DNA from: Caldovatus aquaticus
GTDB lineage: Bacteria; Pseudomonadota; Alphaproteobacteria; Acetobacterales; Acetobacteraceae
Reading direction: 5' to 3'
NCBI RefSeq assembly: GCF_019458025.1
Contig: NZ_JAHZUY010000039.1
Location: 1 to 35,570, forward strand
DNA length: 35,570 nucleotides
Part shown: piece by piece, positions 6,964 through 15,428 of the stretch
Position numbering within the stretch: position 1 is the first letter of the stretch
How the letters are laid out: every line of letters begins with the position of its first letter
Translations under genes and position numbers: made by a program
The notes under the pieces: generated by a model
What the model was told of the DNA's origin: nothing
Databases searched by the model: none
The model's input: only the letters and a program-made list of their open reading frames with translations

Positions 6964-8537
6964 TGTCGAAGCGCGAGAGCTGGCAGCCGGAGCTCGAGGA
7001 GCTGCGCCGCCGCGAGGCGCTGGCGCGCGCGATGGGCGGCCCCGACAAGGTGAAGCGCCAGCACGACGCCGGCCGCCTCACCGTGCGCGAGCGCATCGAG
7101 CGCCTGGTGGACCGCGGCAGCTTCCACGAGGTGGGCGCCCTCGCCGGCCGCGCCGAGTACGACGATGCCGGGGAACTCAAGCGCTTCACCCCCGCGAACT
7201 GCGTGCTCGGCCGCGCCACGCTCGACGGCCGGCCGGTGGTCGTGGTCGGCGACGACTTCACCGTGCGCGGCGGCAGCGCCGACGCGACGATCCGCGAGAA
7301 GCCGATCATGGCCGAGCGCATGGCCGGCGAGCTGCGCATCCCGATCGTCCGGCTGATCGAGGGCTCCGGCGGCGGCGGCTCGGTCAAGACGATCGAGACC
7401 ACCGGCCGCGCCAACCTGCCGGGCGGCGTTGGCGGCACCGCGCTCTACCACCACACCACGCTGAACCTGGGACTGGTGCCGGTGGTGGCGCTCGGCCTCG
7501 GCTCGGTCGCGGGGCTCGGCGCGGCGCGGCTCGCCGCCTCGCACTACTCGCTGATGACCAAGGCCACCTCGGCGGTGTTCGTCGCCGGCCCGCCGGTGGT
7601 GGCGCGGCTCGGCCAGAGCCTCGACAAGCGGGAACTCGGCGGCTGGGAGATCCAGACCCGCGCCGGCGCCGTGGACGACGCCGTGGACACGGAGGAGGAG
7701 GCCTTCGCGCGCGCGCGCCGCTTCCTCTCCTACCTCCCCTCCTCGGTGGACGAGCTGCCGCCGGCCGTGCGCAACTGGGAGGACGACCCGGCGCGGCGCG
7801 AGGAGTCGCTGTTCACCGCCATCCCGCGCGACCCGCGCGCCGCCTACAAGGTGCGGCCGATCATCGAGGCGGTCGTGGACCGCGGCTCCTTCTTCGAGAT
7901 GGGACGGATGTTCGGCCGCTCCGTCGTCACCGGATTCGCGCGGCTCGACGGGCGCGCCGTGGCGCTGCTCGCCTCCGACCCGGTGTTCCACGGCGGCGCC
8001 TGGACCGCGGACGCCTGCGCCAAGGTCATCCGCTTCGTGGACCTCGCCGAGACCTTCCACCTGCCGGTCGTCTATCTGATGGACTGCCCCGGCTTCGCCG
8101 TCGGGCTGGAGGCGGAGCGCACCGCCACCATCCGCCTCGGCGTGCGGGCGATGGCGGCGGTGAACCAGTCCACCGTGCCCTGGTGCACGATCATCATGCG
8201 CAACGCCTTCGGCGTCGCCGGCGTGGTGCACCAGCCCGCCGGCCGCTTCTCGCTGCGCTACGCCTGGCTCTCGGCGCGCTGGGGCTCGCTGCCGCTCGAG
8301 GGCGGCATCGAGGCGGCCTACCGCGCCGAGATCGAGGCCGCGCCGGACCCGGAGGCGAAACTCGCCGAGATCGAGGCGCGGCTGCAGCGCCTGCGCTCCC
8401 CCTTCCGCACCGCGGAGGCGTTCTGGGTCGAGGAGATCATAGACCCGCGCGACACCCGCCCCCTGCTCTGCGAGTTCGCCCGCCTGGCGCAGAAGCGCCT
8501 GCGGCCCGGCCTCGCCTCCTTCACCATGCGGCCGTGA
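6963..8537 (+). CDS. Acyl-CoA carboxylase carboxyltransferase (beta) subunit
   Basis: 524 residues containing both halves of a biotin-dependent carboxyltransferase. The N-terminal half has RLTVRERIERLVDRGSF, GDDFTVRGGSAD, EGSGGGGS and GGVGGTALYHH. The C-terminal half has IIEAVVDRGSFFEMG, VIRFVDLAETFHLPVVYLMD, CPGFAVGLEAE and NAFGVAGVVHQP. The two crotonase-fold halves carry the oxyanion-forming Gly-rich turns for carboxyl transfer to an acyl-CoA such as propionyl- or methylcrotonyl-CoA. It overlaps the upstream enoyl-CoA hydratase by one base. No biotin carboxylase or BCCP gene is encoded in this window, so the alpha subunit must be encoded elsewhere. The residue that would separate propionyl- from methylcrotonyl-type enzymes cannot be assigned confidently by eye. 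Confidence 0.9.
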   Translation: MSKRESWQPELEELRRREALARAMGGPDKVKRQHDAGRLTVRERIERLVDRGSFHEVGALAGRAEYDDAGELKRFTPANCVLGRATLDGRPVVVVGDDFTVRGGSADATIREKPIMAERMAGELRIPIVRLIEGSGGGGSVKTIETTGRANLPGGVGGTALYHHTTLNLGLVPVVALGLGSVAGLGAARLAASHYSLMTKATSAVFVAGPPVVARLGQSLDKRELGGWEIQTRAGAVDDAVDTEEEAFARARRFLSYLPSSVDELPPAVRNWEDDPARREESLFTAIPRDPRAAYKVRPIIEAVVDRGSFFEMGRMFGRSVVTGFARLDGRAVALLASDPVFHGGAWTADACAKVIRFVDLAETFHLPVVYLMDCPGFAVGLEAERTATIRLGVRAMAAVNQSTVPWCTIIMRNAFGVAGVVHQPAGRFSLRYAWLSARWGSLPLEGGIEAAYRAEIEAAPDPEAKLAEIEARLQRLRSPFRTAEAFWVEEIIDPRDTRPLLCEFARLAQKRLRPGLASFTMRP

Positions 8538-8552
8538 CCGCGCGCCGGCGCC

Positions 8553-9791
8553 TCAGCCCTGCAGCAGCTCGTGCAGGGCGCAGGCGACCGCCTCGGTCGC
8601 GCGGTGCAGGTCCTCGAGCGGCAGCCGCTCGTCGGCGGCGTGCGCGTTCGCGTCCTCGATCCGGCGCGGCCCCGCGCCGTAGAGCACCACCGGCACGCCG
8701 CGCGCGGCGTAGTGCCGCGCGTCGGTGTAGAGCGGCACGCCGCCGGTCCGCACCGCCTCGCCCGTAACCCGGCTGGCGTGGCGGCAGAGCGCCGCGCCGA
8801 GCCGCTCGCTCCCGGCGATGGGCACCAGCGGCGCGGCGAGCAGGATGCGCCGCACCGCGACCGCGACGGCGGGAAAGGCGCGCGCCGCCCCCTCGATCAC
8901 CGCGCGGAGCTCGGCCTCGGCCTCCGCCGGATCCTCCTCCGGCACGATGCGCCGGTCGAGGCGCAGCGTCACGCGGTCGGGCACGACGTTGGTGTTCACC
9001 CCGCCGGCGATCAGTCCGACCGTCATCTGCGGCGCGCCGATGCCCGGGATCGCCGAGACGCGCCCGGCCAGCCCGCGCCGCCACGCATAGAGCGCGCCGA
9101 GCACCTGGTTCGCCGCCTCCAGCGCATCCGCGCCGGTCCAGGGCTTCGCGGCGTGCGCGGAGCGGCCGCGCAGCGCGACCTCGAGGTGCAGGCAGCCGTT
9201 GTGCGCGTGCACCACTTCGTAGGTGAAGCCGGCGGCGATCGCGTAGTCGGGCCGGCTGATGCCCTCGGCGAGCAGCCAGGCCGGGCCGAGCTCGCCGCCC
9301 GTCTCCTCGTCGTAGGTGAAGTGCAGCTCGACCGCGCCGCGGCGCGGCCCCGCCGCGCCAAGCGCCTTCAGCGCCAGCAGCGCCCAGGCGTAGGTCGCGA
9401 AATCCGACTTCGAGACGGCCACACCGCGGCCATGCATCCACCCGTCCGCCACCTCGGCGCCGTAGGGATCGCGCGTCCAGCCCTCGCCCGGAGGCACCGC
9501 GTCGCCATGGGCGTTGAGCGCGATCACCGGCCCGCCCGGGCCGAAGCGGTGGCGCACCACCAGGTTCGTCACCGAGACCATGCCGCGCGCGCGCACCAGC
9601 GCCTCCGGCACCGCGTGGCGCTCGACCGCGAGGCCCAGCGCCTCCAGCAGCGCCGCGGCGTGCGCGGCGTGCGGCGCGCAGTCGCCGGGCGGATTGTCGG
9701 AGGGGACGCGCACCAGCGCGGCCAGGAATTCCGCCTGCCGGGCGCGCTCCCCCCGGAGGAAGGCGGCGACAGATCGGGCGGCGTCCGGCAT
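8553..9791 (-). CDS. M20 family metallopeptidase (ArgE/DapE-like)
   Basis: 412 residues with the M20 two-domain arrangement. The catalytic domain carries NAHGDAVPPG (His95, Asp97) and TYDEETGGELGP (catalytic Glu and ligand Glu). A dimerisation domain (about 200-310) contains LRGRSAHAAKP and VNTNVVPDRVTLRLDRR. The distal ligand is expected in the EDANAHAADE segment. Members hydrolyse N-acyl amino acids, succinyl-diaminopimelate or small peptides. The usual bridging-metal motif GRGxxD reads GRGVAVSKSD, so the expected Asp position is Val and the nearest Asp is four residues later. The gene converges with the carboxyltransferase (15-base gap) and diverges from a second M20 gene at 9957. The substrate is unknown. 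Confidence 0.88.
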   Translation of the reverse strand: MPDAARSVAAFLRGERARQAEFLAALVRVPSDNPPGDCAPHAAHAAALLEALGLAVERHAVPEALVRARGMVSVTNLVVRHRFGPGGPVIALNAHGDAVPPGEGWTRDPYGAEVADGWMHGRGVAVSKSDFATYAWALLALKALGAAGPRRGAVELHFTYDEETGGELGPAWLLAEGISRPDYAIAAGFTYEVVHAHNGCLHLEVALRGRSAHAAKPWTGADALEAANQVLGALYAWRRGLAGRVSAIPGIGAPQMTVGLIAGGVNTNVVPDRVTLRLDRRIVPEEDPAEAEAELRAVIEGAARAFPAVAVAVRRILLAAPLVPIAGSERLGAALCRHASRVTGEAVRTGGVPLYTDARHYAARGVPVVLYGAGPRRIEDANAHAADERLPLEDLHRATEAVACALHELLQG

Positions 9792-9956
9792 GGCGGCAAC
9801 TCCTTCGGCGGGACTGCAGGAATGGCCCGCGGCGCGGCCGCCGTCGAGCCCCGCGGCGCGTCCGGCCATTGACCGCGCAGGGGGGGCGCGCTTCACCCGT
9901 CCGGCGCCCCGCGCCCGGCGGGGCCGCCGCACCGCCCGACCGGAAGACGAGGGACC

Positions 9957-11393
9957 ATGCAGAACAGCGAGGAGATCTGGCGCCTGGTGGACGCGAAGGC
10001 GGAGGAGTTCATCGCCCTCAGCGACCGCGTCTGGGAGATGCCCGAGCTCTGCTACGCCGAGCACCGCTCCTGCGCCGAGCACACGGCGATGCTGGAGCGC
10101 CAGGGCTTCCGCGTCACCCGCGCCCTCGCCGGCATCCCGACCGCGGTGATGGGCGAGGCCGGCGAGGGCGGGCCGGTGATCGCCATCCTCGGCGAGTACG
10201 ATGCGCTTCCGGGCCTGAGCCAGGAGGCCGGCGTGGCCGAGCGCCGGCCGCTGCCCGGCGACGGCAACGGGCACGGCTGCGGCCACAACCTGCTCGGCGC
10301 CGCCTCGCTGCTCGCCGCGACCGCGGTGAAGGACTGGCTCGCGCGGAACGGCCTGCCGGGCCGCGTGCGCTACTACGGCTGCCCGGCGGAGGAGGGCGGC
10401 GCCGCCAAGGGCTTCATGGTGCGCGCCGGCGCCTTCGACGACGTGGACATCGCCATCTCCTGGCACCCGTCGGCCTTCTCCGGCGTCAACGAGCCGGTCT
10501 CGCTCGCCAACATGCGCATCGACTTCACCTTCACCGGCCGCTCCTCGCACGCCGCCGCCGCGCCGCACCTCGGCCGCAGCGCGCTCGACGCGGTGGAGCT
10601 GATGAGCGTCGGCGTGAACTACATGCGCGAGCACATGCCCGCCGACGCGCGCGTGCACTACGCCTATCTCGACGCCGGCGGCATCGCGCCCAACGTGGTG
10701 CAGGGCCGCGCCACGGTGCGCTACCTGATCCGCGCCCGCGACCTCGCCGAGCTCAACGCGCTGGTCGCGCGCGTGCGCCGGATCGCCGAGGGCGCGGCGC
10801 TGATGACGGAGACGACCGTGGCGGCGAAGGTGGTGAGCGCCGTCTCCAACCTGCTCGGCAACGCGCCGCTCGAGCGGGCGATGCACGAGAACTTCCTGCG
10901 CCTCGGCCCGCCGCCCTTCGACGAGGCCGACCGCGCCTTCGCGCGCGAGATCCGCGCGACGCTGAAGGAGGAGGACATCGTCGCCGCCTTCCGCCGCCAC
11001 GGCCTGCCCGTGGACCGCGACAAGCCGCTCTGCGACCTGATCGTGCCGCTGGAGGCGAAAGGGGAGGGCGGCGTCGGCTCGACCGACGTCGGCGACGTGA
11101 GCTGGGTGGTGCCGACGGTGCAGGCGCGCGGCGCGACCTACGCGATCGGCACGCCCGGCCACTCCTGGCAGCTCACCGCGCAGGGCAAGACCCCGGCCGC
11201 GCACAAGGGGCTGGTGCACGTGGCAAAGGTGATGGCCGGCACCGCGGTGGACGCGCTCCGCGACCCCGACCTGATCGCGCGCGCCAAGGCCGACCACCGG
11301 GCGCGCACCGCGGCCACGCCCTACGTCTGCCCGCTCCCGCCCGAGGTCGAGCCGCCGATCGGCATGTCGGCGGGCCTGCGCGCCGAAGGCTGA
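9957..11393 (+). CDS. M20D amidohydrolase, AbgB-like (p-aminobenzoyl-glutamate hydrolase type)
   Basis: 478 residues. The N-terminus MQNSEEIWRLVDAKAEEFIA and the segment SDRVWEMPELCYAEHRS are typical of AbgB and related aminoacyl hydrolases. Metal-binding stretches are GNGHGCGHNLLGAA, CPAEEGGAAKG, ISWHPS and the late GTPGHSW. A lid/dimerisation domain (about 180-300) includes FTFTGRSSHAAAAPH. The family cleaves amide bonds of N-acyl amino acids or aminobenzoyl-glutamate. A start at 9957 is favoured by GAGGGA immediately upstream and by alignment with family N-termini. The next gene on the same strand is a Bug receptor about 100 bases downstream, which suggests uptake and hydrolysis of the same amide or acid. 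An AbgA partner is not present here, so it may act alone. Confidence 0.9.
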   Translation: MQNSEEIWRLVDAKAEEFIALSDRVWEMPELCYAEHRSCAEHTAMLERQGFRVTRALAGIPTAVMGEAGEGGPVIAILGEYDALPGLSQEAGVAERRPLPGDGNGHGCGHNLLGAASLLAATAVKDWLARNGLPGRVRYYGCPAEEGGAAKGFMVRAGAFDDVDIAISWHPSAFSGVNEPVSLANMRIDFTFTGRSSHAAAAPHLGRSALDAVELMSVGVNYMREHMPADARVHYAYLDAGGIAPNVVQGRATVRYLIRARDLAELNALVARVRRIAEGAALMTETTVAAKVVSAVSNLLGNAPLERAMHENFLRLGPPPFDEADRAFAREIRATLKEEDIVAAFRRHGLPVDRDKPLCDLIVPLEAKGEGGVGSTDVGDVSWVVPTVQARGATYAIGTPGHSWQLTAQGKTPAAHKGLVHVAKVMAGTAVDALRDPDLIARAKADHRARTAATPYVCPLPPEVEPPIGMSAGLRAEG

Positions 11394-11496
11394 GCCCGCC
11401 GCCCGCCGGGGAACGGCGGCGCGCGTCTTCCCTTCCCGCCGGCGGCGGCCGCACGCATCCTGATCCGGCGCACAGCCGAGGAGGGACGCCGCCGCC

Positions 11497-12480
11497 ATGC
11501 CGATCCGCCAGCCGGCGCTCACCCGCCGCGCCCTCGCCGCTCTCGCCGGGGCAAGCCTGGCGGCGAAGGAGGAACGCGCCCAGGCGAGCGACTATCCGAA
11601 CCGCGCGGTCGCCGTCATCGTGCCCTTCACCCCCGGCGGGGCGGCCGACACGGCGGGCCGCGTCGTCGCCAAGGGGCTCGGCGACCGGCTCGGCCAGTCC
11701 TTCGTGGTGGAGAACCGCCCCGGCGCCGGCTCCACCCTCGGCGCGGCGATGGTCGCGCGCGCGGCGCCGGACGGCTACACCCTGCTCGCCCATTCCACCG
11801 GCGCGGTGCTGATCGCGCCGCACTTCCTCCCCGTGCCCTACGACACCTTCCGCAGCTTCACGCCGATCGCGATGACCTGCCAGTCGAACAGCGTCGTCGC
11901 CGCGCATCCCTCGGTGCCGTTCCGCGACATCCCCGGCCTGATCGCCTACGCCAGGGCCAATCCGGGCAAGCTGCGCTTCGGCTCCGCCGGCAACGGCACC
12001 ATCACCCACCTGTTCGGAGAGATCTTCCGGATGGAGGCCGGCATCGAGATCGAGCACGTGCCCTATCGCGGCTCCTCGCCGGCGCTCGTGGACCTGCTCG
12101 CGGGACGGGTCGAGCTGATCTTCGATACCATCGCCACCGAGCCGGTGCGCAACGGCCAGCTCGTCGGCCTCGCCGTGGTGGGCGAGCGGCGCAGCCCGCA
12201 GCTCCCGCAGGTGCCCACCCTCGGCGAGCTCGGCTTCAACCGCGCCGGCGCGGTGTCCTGGTTCGGCCTCGCCGGGCCGGCGGGACTGCCGGAGGAGGTC
12301 GTCGCCAAGCTGGCGCGCGAGACCGAGGCGATCTGCGCCGCGCCGGAGACGGCGGAGCAGATGGCGCGCATCGGCCTCGCGCCGCGATTCGAGGCGGGCG
12401 AGGCGCTGCGCGCGCGCTGGCGGCGCGAGTACGAGGTCTTCGGCGCGGTGATCCGCCGCGCCGGCGTCCGCCCGGGCTGA
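11497..12480 (+). CDS. Bug/TctC-family extracytoplasmic solute-binding protein
   Basis: 327 residues. The N-terminus TRRALAALAGASLAAKEERAQA resembles a Tat- or Sec-type signal, although the Lys-Glu-Glu near the cleavage site is unusual. The mature protein shows the Bug core: YPNRAVAVIVPFTPGGAADT, VVENRPGAGSTLG, APDGYTLL, HVPYRGSSPALVDLLAGRVE and VPTLGELGF. It would bind a small carboxylate in the periplasm. It lies downstream of the AbgB-like hydrolase with GAGGAGGGA at 11478-11486 before its ATG. No transporter membrane subunits are adjacent. It converges with a dehydrogenase gene, with only six bases between stops. Confidence 0.92.
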   Translation: MPIRQPALTRRALAALAGASLAAKEERAQASDYPNRAVAVIVPFTPGGAADTAGRVVAKGLGDRLGQSFVVENRPGAGSTLGAAMVARAAPDGYTLLAHSTGAVLIAPHFLPVPYDTFRSFTPIAMTCQSNSVVAAHPSVPFRDIPGLIAYARANPGKLRFGSAGNGTITHLFGEIFRMEAGIEIEHVPYRGSSPALVDLLAGRVELIFDTIATEPVRNGQLVGLAVVGERRSPQLPQVPTLGELGFNRAGAVSWFGLAGPAGLPEEVVAKLARETEAICAAPETAEQMARIGLAPRFEAGEALRARWRREYEVFGAVIRRAGVRPG

Positions 12481-12486
12481 ACGGCC

Positions 12487-13353
12487 TCAGCGCGGCGCGG
12501 CGCCCTGCCGCAGGAACGCCTCGAGCTGCGCGATCTCGCGCCGCTCGCCGCCCTGGTCGGCGGCGAGGCGCGCGTAGAGCCGCGCCGCGCCGGCGTAGAT
12601 CGCGCTCTCGCCACGGTCGCGGCCGACGAAGTCGGCGATCTCCTCCATCTCGCCTTCCCACCGGTAGGCCTTGGCGAACATGCCCGGCACCATGCGCCCG
12701 AACCAGGCGAGGAGCTGCGGCTGGCTCTGCGCGAGCTCGGCGTGCAGCGCCTCCGCCGCGCCGGCGCGCGTCGCCGCCAGCATCATCGCCGAGGCGACCG
12801 CGGTCAGCCCCTTGGTGATGCCGGCGTAGGACATCTTGAGCGCCGAGGCCGCGCCCACCGGCCCGTCCATCACCCGGATGTCGAGCCCGCCGCGCTCGGC
12901 GAGCACGGACAGGCGCGGCGCCTCGGGGCCCGAGACGTAGATCGCGGGGTTGTAGCCGTCGGCGCGCGGCGGCCCGCCGATGATGCCGCCGTCCGCGAAG
13001 GCCATGCCGGCGCCCTCGGCGATCGCGGCGACGCGGCCGGCCGTCTCCGGACTGATCGCGTTGAGGTCGGCATAGAGCGGCCGCGCCCCGGTGCGGCGGC
13101 AGATCGCGGCGAAGCGCTCCGCGGTGGCGATCGCCTCCGCCGGCGGCACGATCGAGAGCACGATCGGCACGGCGACGAGGGCCTCGTCGTCCACGGCGCG
13201 CATCCCGGCGGCGGCGGCGCGCTCGGCGCTGGCACGGCTGCGCCCGGCGAGCGAGGTCCGCACCTCGACGCCGTTGCCGGCGAGGCGCATCGCAACCCCC
13301 GCCCCCATGGCGCCCTGCGCGACGACGGTGACGGCAAGCGGCGGCTGCGTCAT
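12487..13353 (-). CDS. NAD(P)-dependent 3-hydroxyacid-dehydrogenase-like protein (6PGDH superfamily, DUF1932 type)
   Basis: 288 residues. An N-terminal Rossmann domain starts VTVVAQGAMGAGVAMRLAG, a variant of the dinucleotide-binding GxGxxG turn with Gln in place of the first hydrophobic residue. The central DLNAISPETA and DGGIIGGPP segments and ALKMSYAGITKG (candidate catalytic Lys) match beta-hydroxyacid dehydrogenases. The C-terminal helical part resembles the DUF1932 domain. Such enzymes oxidise or reduce 3-hydroxy acids with NAD(P). The gene is divergent from the VOC gene at 13484, with a 130-base shared upstream region. Its substrate is unassigned. Alternative names are 3-hydroxyisobutyrate- or tartronate-semialdehyde-type reductases. 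Confidence 0.85.
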   Translation of the reverse strand: MTQPPLAVTVVAQGAMGAGVAMRLAGNGVEVRTSLAGRSRASAERAAAAGMRAVDDEALVAVPIVLSIVPPAEAIATAERFAAICRRTGARPLYADLNAISPETAGRVAAIAEGAGMAFADGGIIGGPPRADGYNPAIYVSGPEAPRLSVLAERGGLDIRVMDGPVGAASALKMSYAGITKGLTAVASAMMLAATRAGAAEALHAELAQSQPQLLAWFGRMVPGMFAKAYRWEGEMEEIADFVGRDRGESAIYAGAARLYARLAADQGGERREIAQLEAFLRQGAAPR

Positions 13354-13483
13354 CGGTCCGGTCCTCCCTCTGCGCGCCCCAGTCTAGCCGGGGCCGGGCG
13401 GCGGCCAAGCCCGCTCCCCCTGGCGCCCCGCGCCCCGCCGGCCTAGCGTTGCGCGACCGACCGCACCGGAGGAGGATCCGCGC

Positions 13484-13870
13484 ATGGCCGAGTTCGTCTT
13501 CGACCACATCCACCTGCGCACGCCGGACGTCGAGGCGACCGCGCAGTGGTACGAGCGCATGTTCGGCGCCAGGGTGCTGCGCTCGGTGCAGCAGGGCCAG
13601 CCGCGGGTGGACCTCGAGCTCGGCGGGCAGAAGATCTTCCTTGCCCCCGTCGCGGCGGACGGCGGAACGGCCGATCCGCCCTCCGCGCCCTATCAGGGGC
13701 TCGAGCATTTCGGCCTGCGCGTGACCGGCCTCGATGCGGTGGTGGCCGAGCTGAAGGCCAAGGGCGCGGAGTTCACCCTGGAGCCGATGAGCCCCCGCCC
13801 GGGGATCCGCATCGCCTTCCTGCGCGGCCCGCAGAACGTCTCGATCGAGCTGCTGGAGCGCGGCGTCTGA
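13484..13870 (+). CDS. VOC (vicinal oxygen chelate/glyoxalase fold) family protein
   Basis: 128 residues, one VOC unit of two beta-alpha-beta-beta-beta modules. Likely metal ligands are His in FDHIHLRTP (module 1), His in GLEHFGLRV (start of module 2) and Glu in VSIELLERG at the C-terminus. Members include glyoxalase I, methylmalonyl-CoA epimerase, ring-cleavage dioxygenases and resistance proteins. The single-unit size points to a homodimeric small-molecule isomerase or lyase. GGAGGA about 10 bases before the ATG supports the start. It stands alone on the plus strand between two minus-strand genes. Its neighbours, a CoA-transferase and a hydroxyacid dehydrogenase, hint at acid metabolism, but the reaction cannot be read from the sequence. 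Confidence 0.85.
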   Translation: MAEFVFDHIHLRTPDVEATAQWYERMFGARVLRSVQQGQPRVDLELGGQKIFLAPVAADGGTADPPSAPYQGLEHFGLRVTGLDAVVAELKAKGAEFTLEPMSPRPGIRIAFLRGPQNVSIELLERGV

Positions 13871-13895
13871 GGCGCCCCCGGCGCCGCGCCGGCGG

Positions 13896-14537
13896 TCAGG
13901 CGAGCACCGGGCAGCCGGTCGCGGCGCGCACCTCCTCGAGCGTCACGCCGGGGGCGAGGTCGCGCACGCGGAACGCCTCGCCGGCCGGCTCGAACAGGCC
14001 GAGATTGGTCGCCGCCAGCGTCACCACGCCGCGCGCCGTCACCGGCAGCGTGCAGCGCGCGACCAGGCGCGGCCGGCCGTCGCGCGTCGTGTGCTCGAGG
14101 ACGATGAAGACGCGCCGCGCGCAGGCGGCGAGGTCCATCGCCCCGCCGATGCCGCCGCCCTTCGCGCCGGCGACCTTCCAGTTGGCGAAGTCGCCGTTGC
14201 AGGCGACCTCGTAGGCGCCCATCACCGTCGCATCGATCCGGCCGCTGCGGATGATGGCGAAGGAATCGGCGTGGTGCACCACCGCCGCGCCCGGCTTCAG
14301 CGTCACGTTCTGGCCGCCGGCGTTGACCAGGTTCAGGTCCTCCTCCCCCGGCCCGGCGATCGGGCCGTAGCCGATCACGCCGTTCTCCGAGTGGTAGATC
14401 ACCTCGCGCCCGCCGATGTCGGTGTTGGAGCAGAGCGTCGGCAGGCCGACGCCGAGGTTGACGATCCAGCCGTCCTGGAACTCCCGCGCGATGCGGTCGG
14501 CCATCTGCTGGCGGCTCCAGCCCTTGGTCGCGCTCAT
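13896..14537 (-). CDS. 3-oxoacid CoA-transferase, subunit B
   Basis: 213 residues. The catalytic motif HSENGVIGYGP is visible near residue 50; its Glu forms the glutamyl-CoA thioester in this family. The upstream NLGVGLPTL and downstream VNAGGQNVTLKPGAAVVHHADSFA segments are typical of ScoB/PcaJ/AtoA-type beta subunits. With subunit A it transfers CoA from succinyl-CoA or acetyl-CoA to a 3-oxo acid such as acetoacetate or 3-oxoadipate, or to a related acid. The start ATG lies one base after the stop of subunit A, so the two are translationally coupled. The sequence alone does not separate acetoacetate from oxoadipate specificity, and no pca genes are nearby. Confidence 0.92.
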   Translation of the reverse strand: MSATKGWSRQQMADRIAREFQDGWIVNLGVGLPTLCSNTDIGGREVIYHSENGVIGYGPIAGPGEEDLNLVNAGGQNVTLKPGAAVVHHADSFAIIRSGRIDATVMGAYEVACNGDFANWKVAGAKGGGIGGAMDLAACARRVFIVLEHTTRDGRPRLVARCTLPVTARGVVTLAATNLGLFEPAGEAFRVRDLAPGVTLEEVRAATGCPVLA

Positions 14538-14538
14538 C

Positions 14539-15279
14539 TCAGCGATTCCTCTCCAGGCGCTTCTGCGGCCAGAGCCCCTCGGGCGGCGGCGGCACCTTCA
14601 CGACGCGGTGGACGAAGATGCCGGGGGTGTGGATGTCGTCCGGGTCGAGCGCGCCGACCGGCAGGATCTCCTCGTCCACCTCGGCGATGGTGACGCGCGC
14701 CGCCATCGCCATCACCGGGTTGAAGTTGCGCTGCGAACGCCAGTAGCGAAGATTGCCGAAGGCATCGGCGCGGCGTGCGCGCACGAAGGCGTAGTCGAGC
14801 GGCAGCGCGTATTCGAGCAGGTATTCGCGCCCGTTGATCACGCGCGTCTCGCGCCCCTCGGCGAGTTCCGTGCCGACGGCGGTCGGCGTGTAGAAGGCCG
14901 GGATGCCGGCGCCCGCGGCGCGCAGCCGCTCGGCGAGCGTGCCCTGCGGCACCAGCTCGGCCTCGACCTCGCCGGCCTCGTAGTACTTCGTGAAGGGCAG
15001 CACGTCCGAGGCGCGGGTCGCGGCGGTGAAGGCGCAGATCACCTTGCGCACCCGCCCCCGCTCGACCAGCAGGGCGATGTCGGGCATGCGCGGCTGCTGC
15101 GCGCCGCCGGTGGTGTTGGCGACCAGCGTCAGGTTCCTCGCCCCCTGCTCGGCCAGCGCCCGGATCAGGTTGAACGGCGTGCCGGGCATGGCGAAGCCGC
15201 CGAAGCCGATGGTCGCGCCGTCCGGGATGTCCCGCACCGCCTCCGCGAAGCTCGCGACGACCTTGTTCCGCAGGCTCAT
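14539..15279 (-). CDS. 3-oxoacid CoA-transferase, subunit A
   Basis: 246 residues. The glycine-rich CoA-binding motif GFGGFAMPGTPFNLI sits near residue 27. NLTLVANTTGG, PQGTLAERLRAAGAGIPAFYTPTA and the YWRSQRNFNPVMA segment are all characteristic of ScoA/PcaI/AtoD-type alpha subunits. It forms the complex with the adjoining subunit B gene, which starts one base downstream. The first gene of this two-gene operon begins at an ATG preceded by a G-rich tract. Its upstream region is shared with the divergently transcribed DUF2786 gene. Confidence 0.92.
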   Translation of the reverse strand: MSLRNKVVASFAEAVRDIPDGATIGFGGFAMPGTPFNLIRALAEQGARNLTLVANTTGGAQQPRMPDIALLVERGRVRKVICAFTAATRASDVLPFTKYYEAGEVEAELVPQGTLAERLRAAGAGIPAFYTPTAVGTELAEGRETRVINGREYLLEYALPLDYAFVRARRADAFGNLRYWRSQRNFNPVMAMAARVTIAEVDEEILPVGALDPDDIHTPGIFVHRVVKVPPPPEGLWPQKRLERNR

Positions 15280-15428
15280 GCGCAGCGTTCCCCCCGGCCC
15301 GGGGAGCGGGCCCGTCCGTCCCCGCGCCCATTATGGCCAAGGCCGCGGCGCTGTCATCCCGGCCGGCTCGCCGCGGCGGCCCGCCCTGCGCTATAGGGGA
15401 AGCGCCGCAGGGACTGCCCGGGGGAGGC

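Noticed and set aside
13353-13484. Dedicated regulator-binding sites between the divergent dehydrogenase and VOC genes
   Set aside because: The 130 bases show no clear dyad or promoter pair that I could support.
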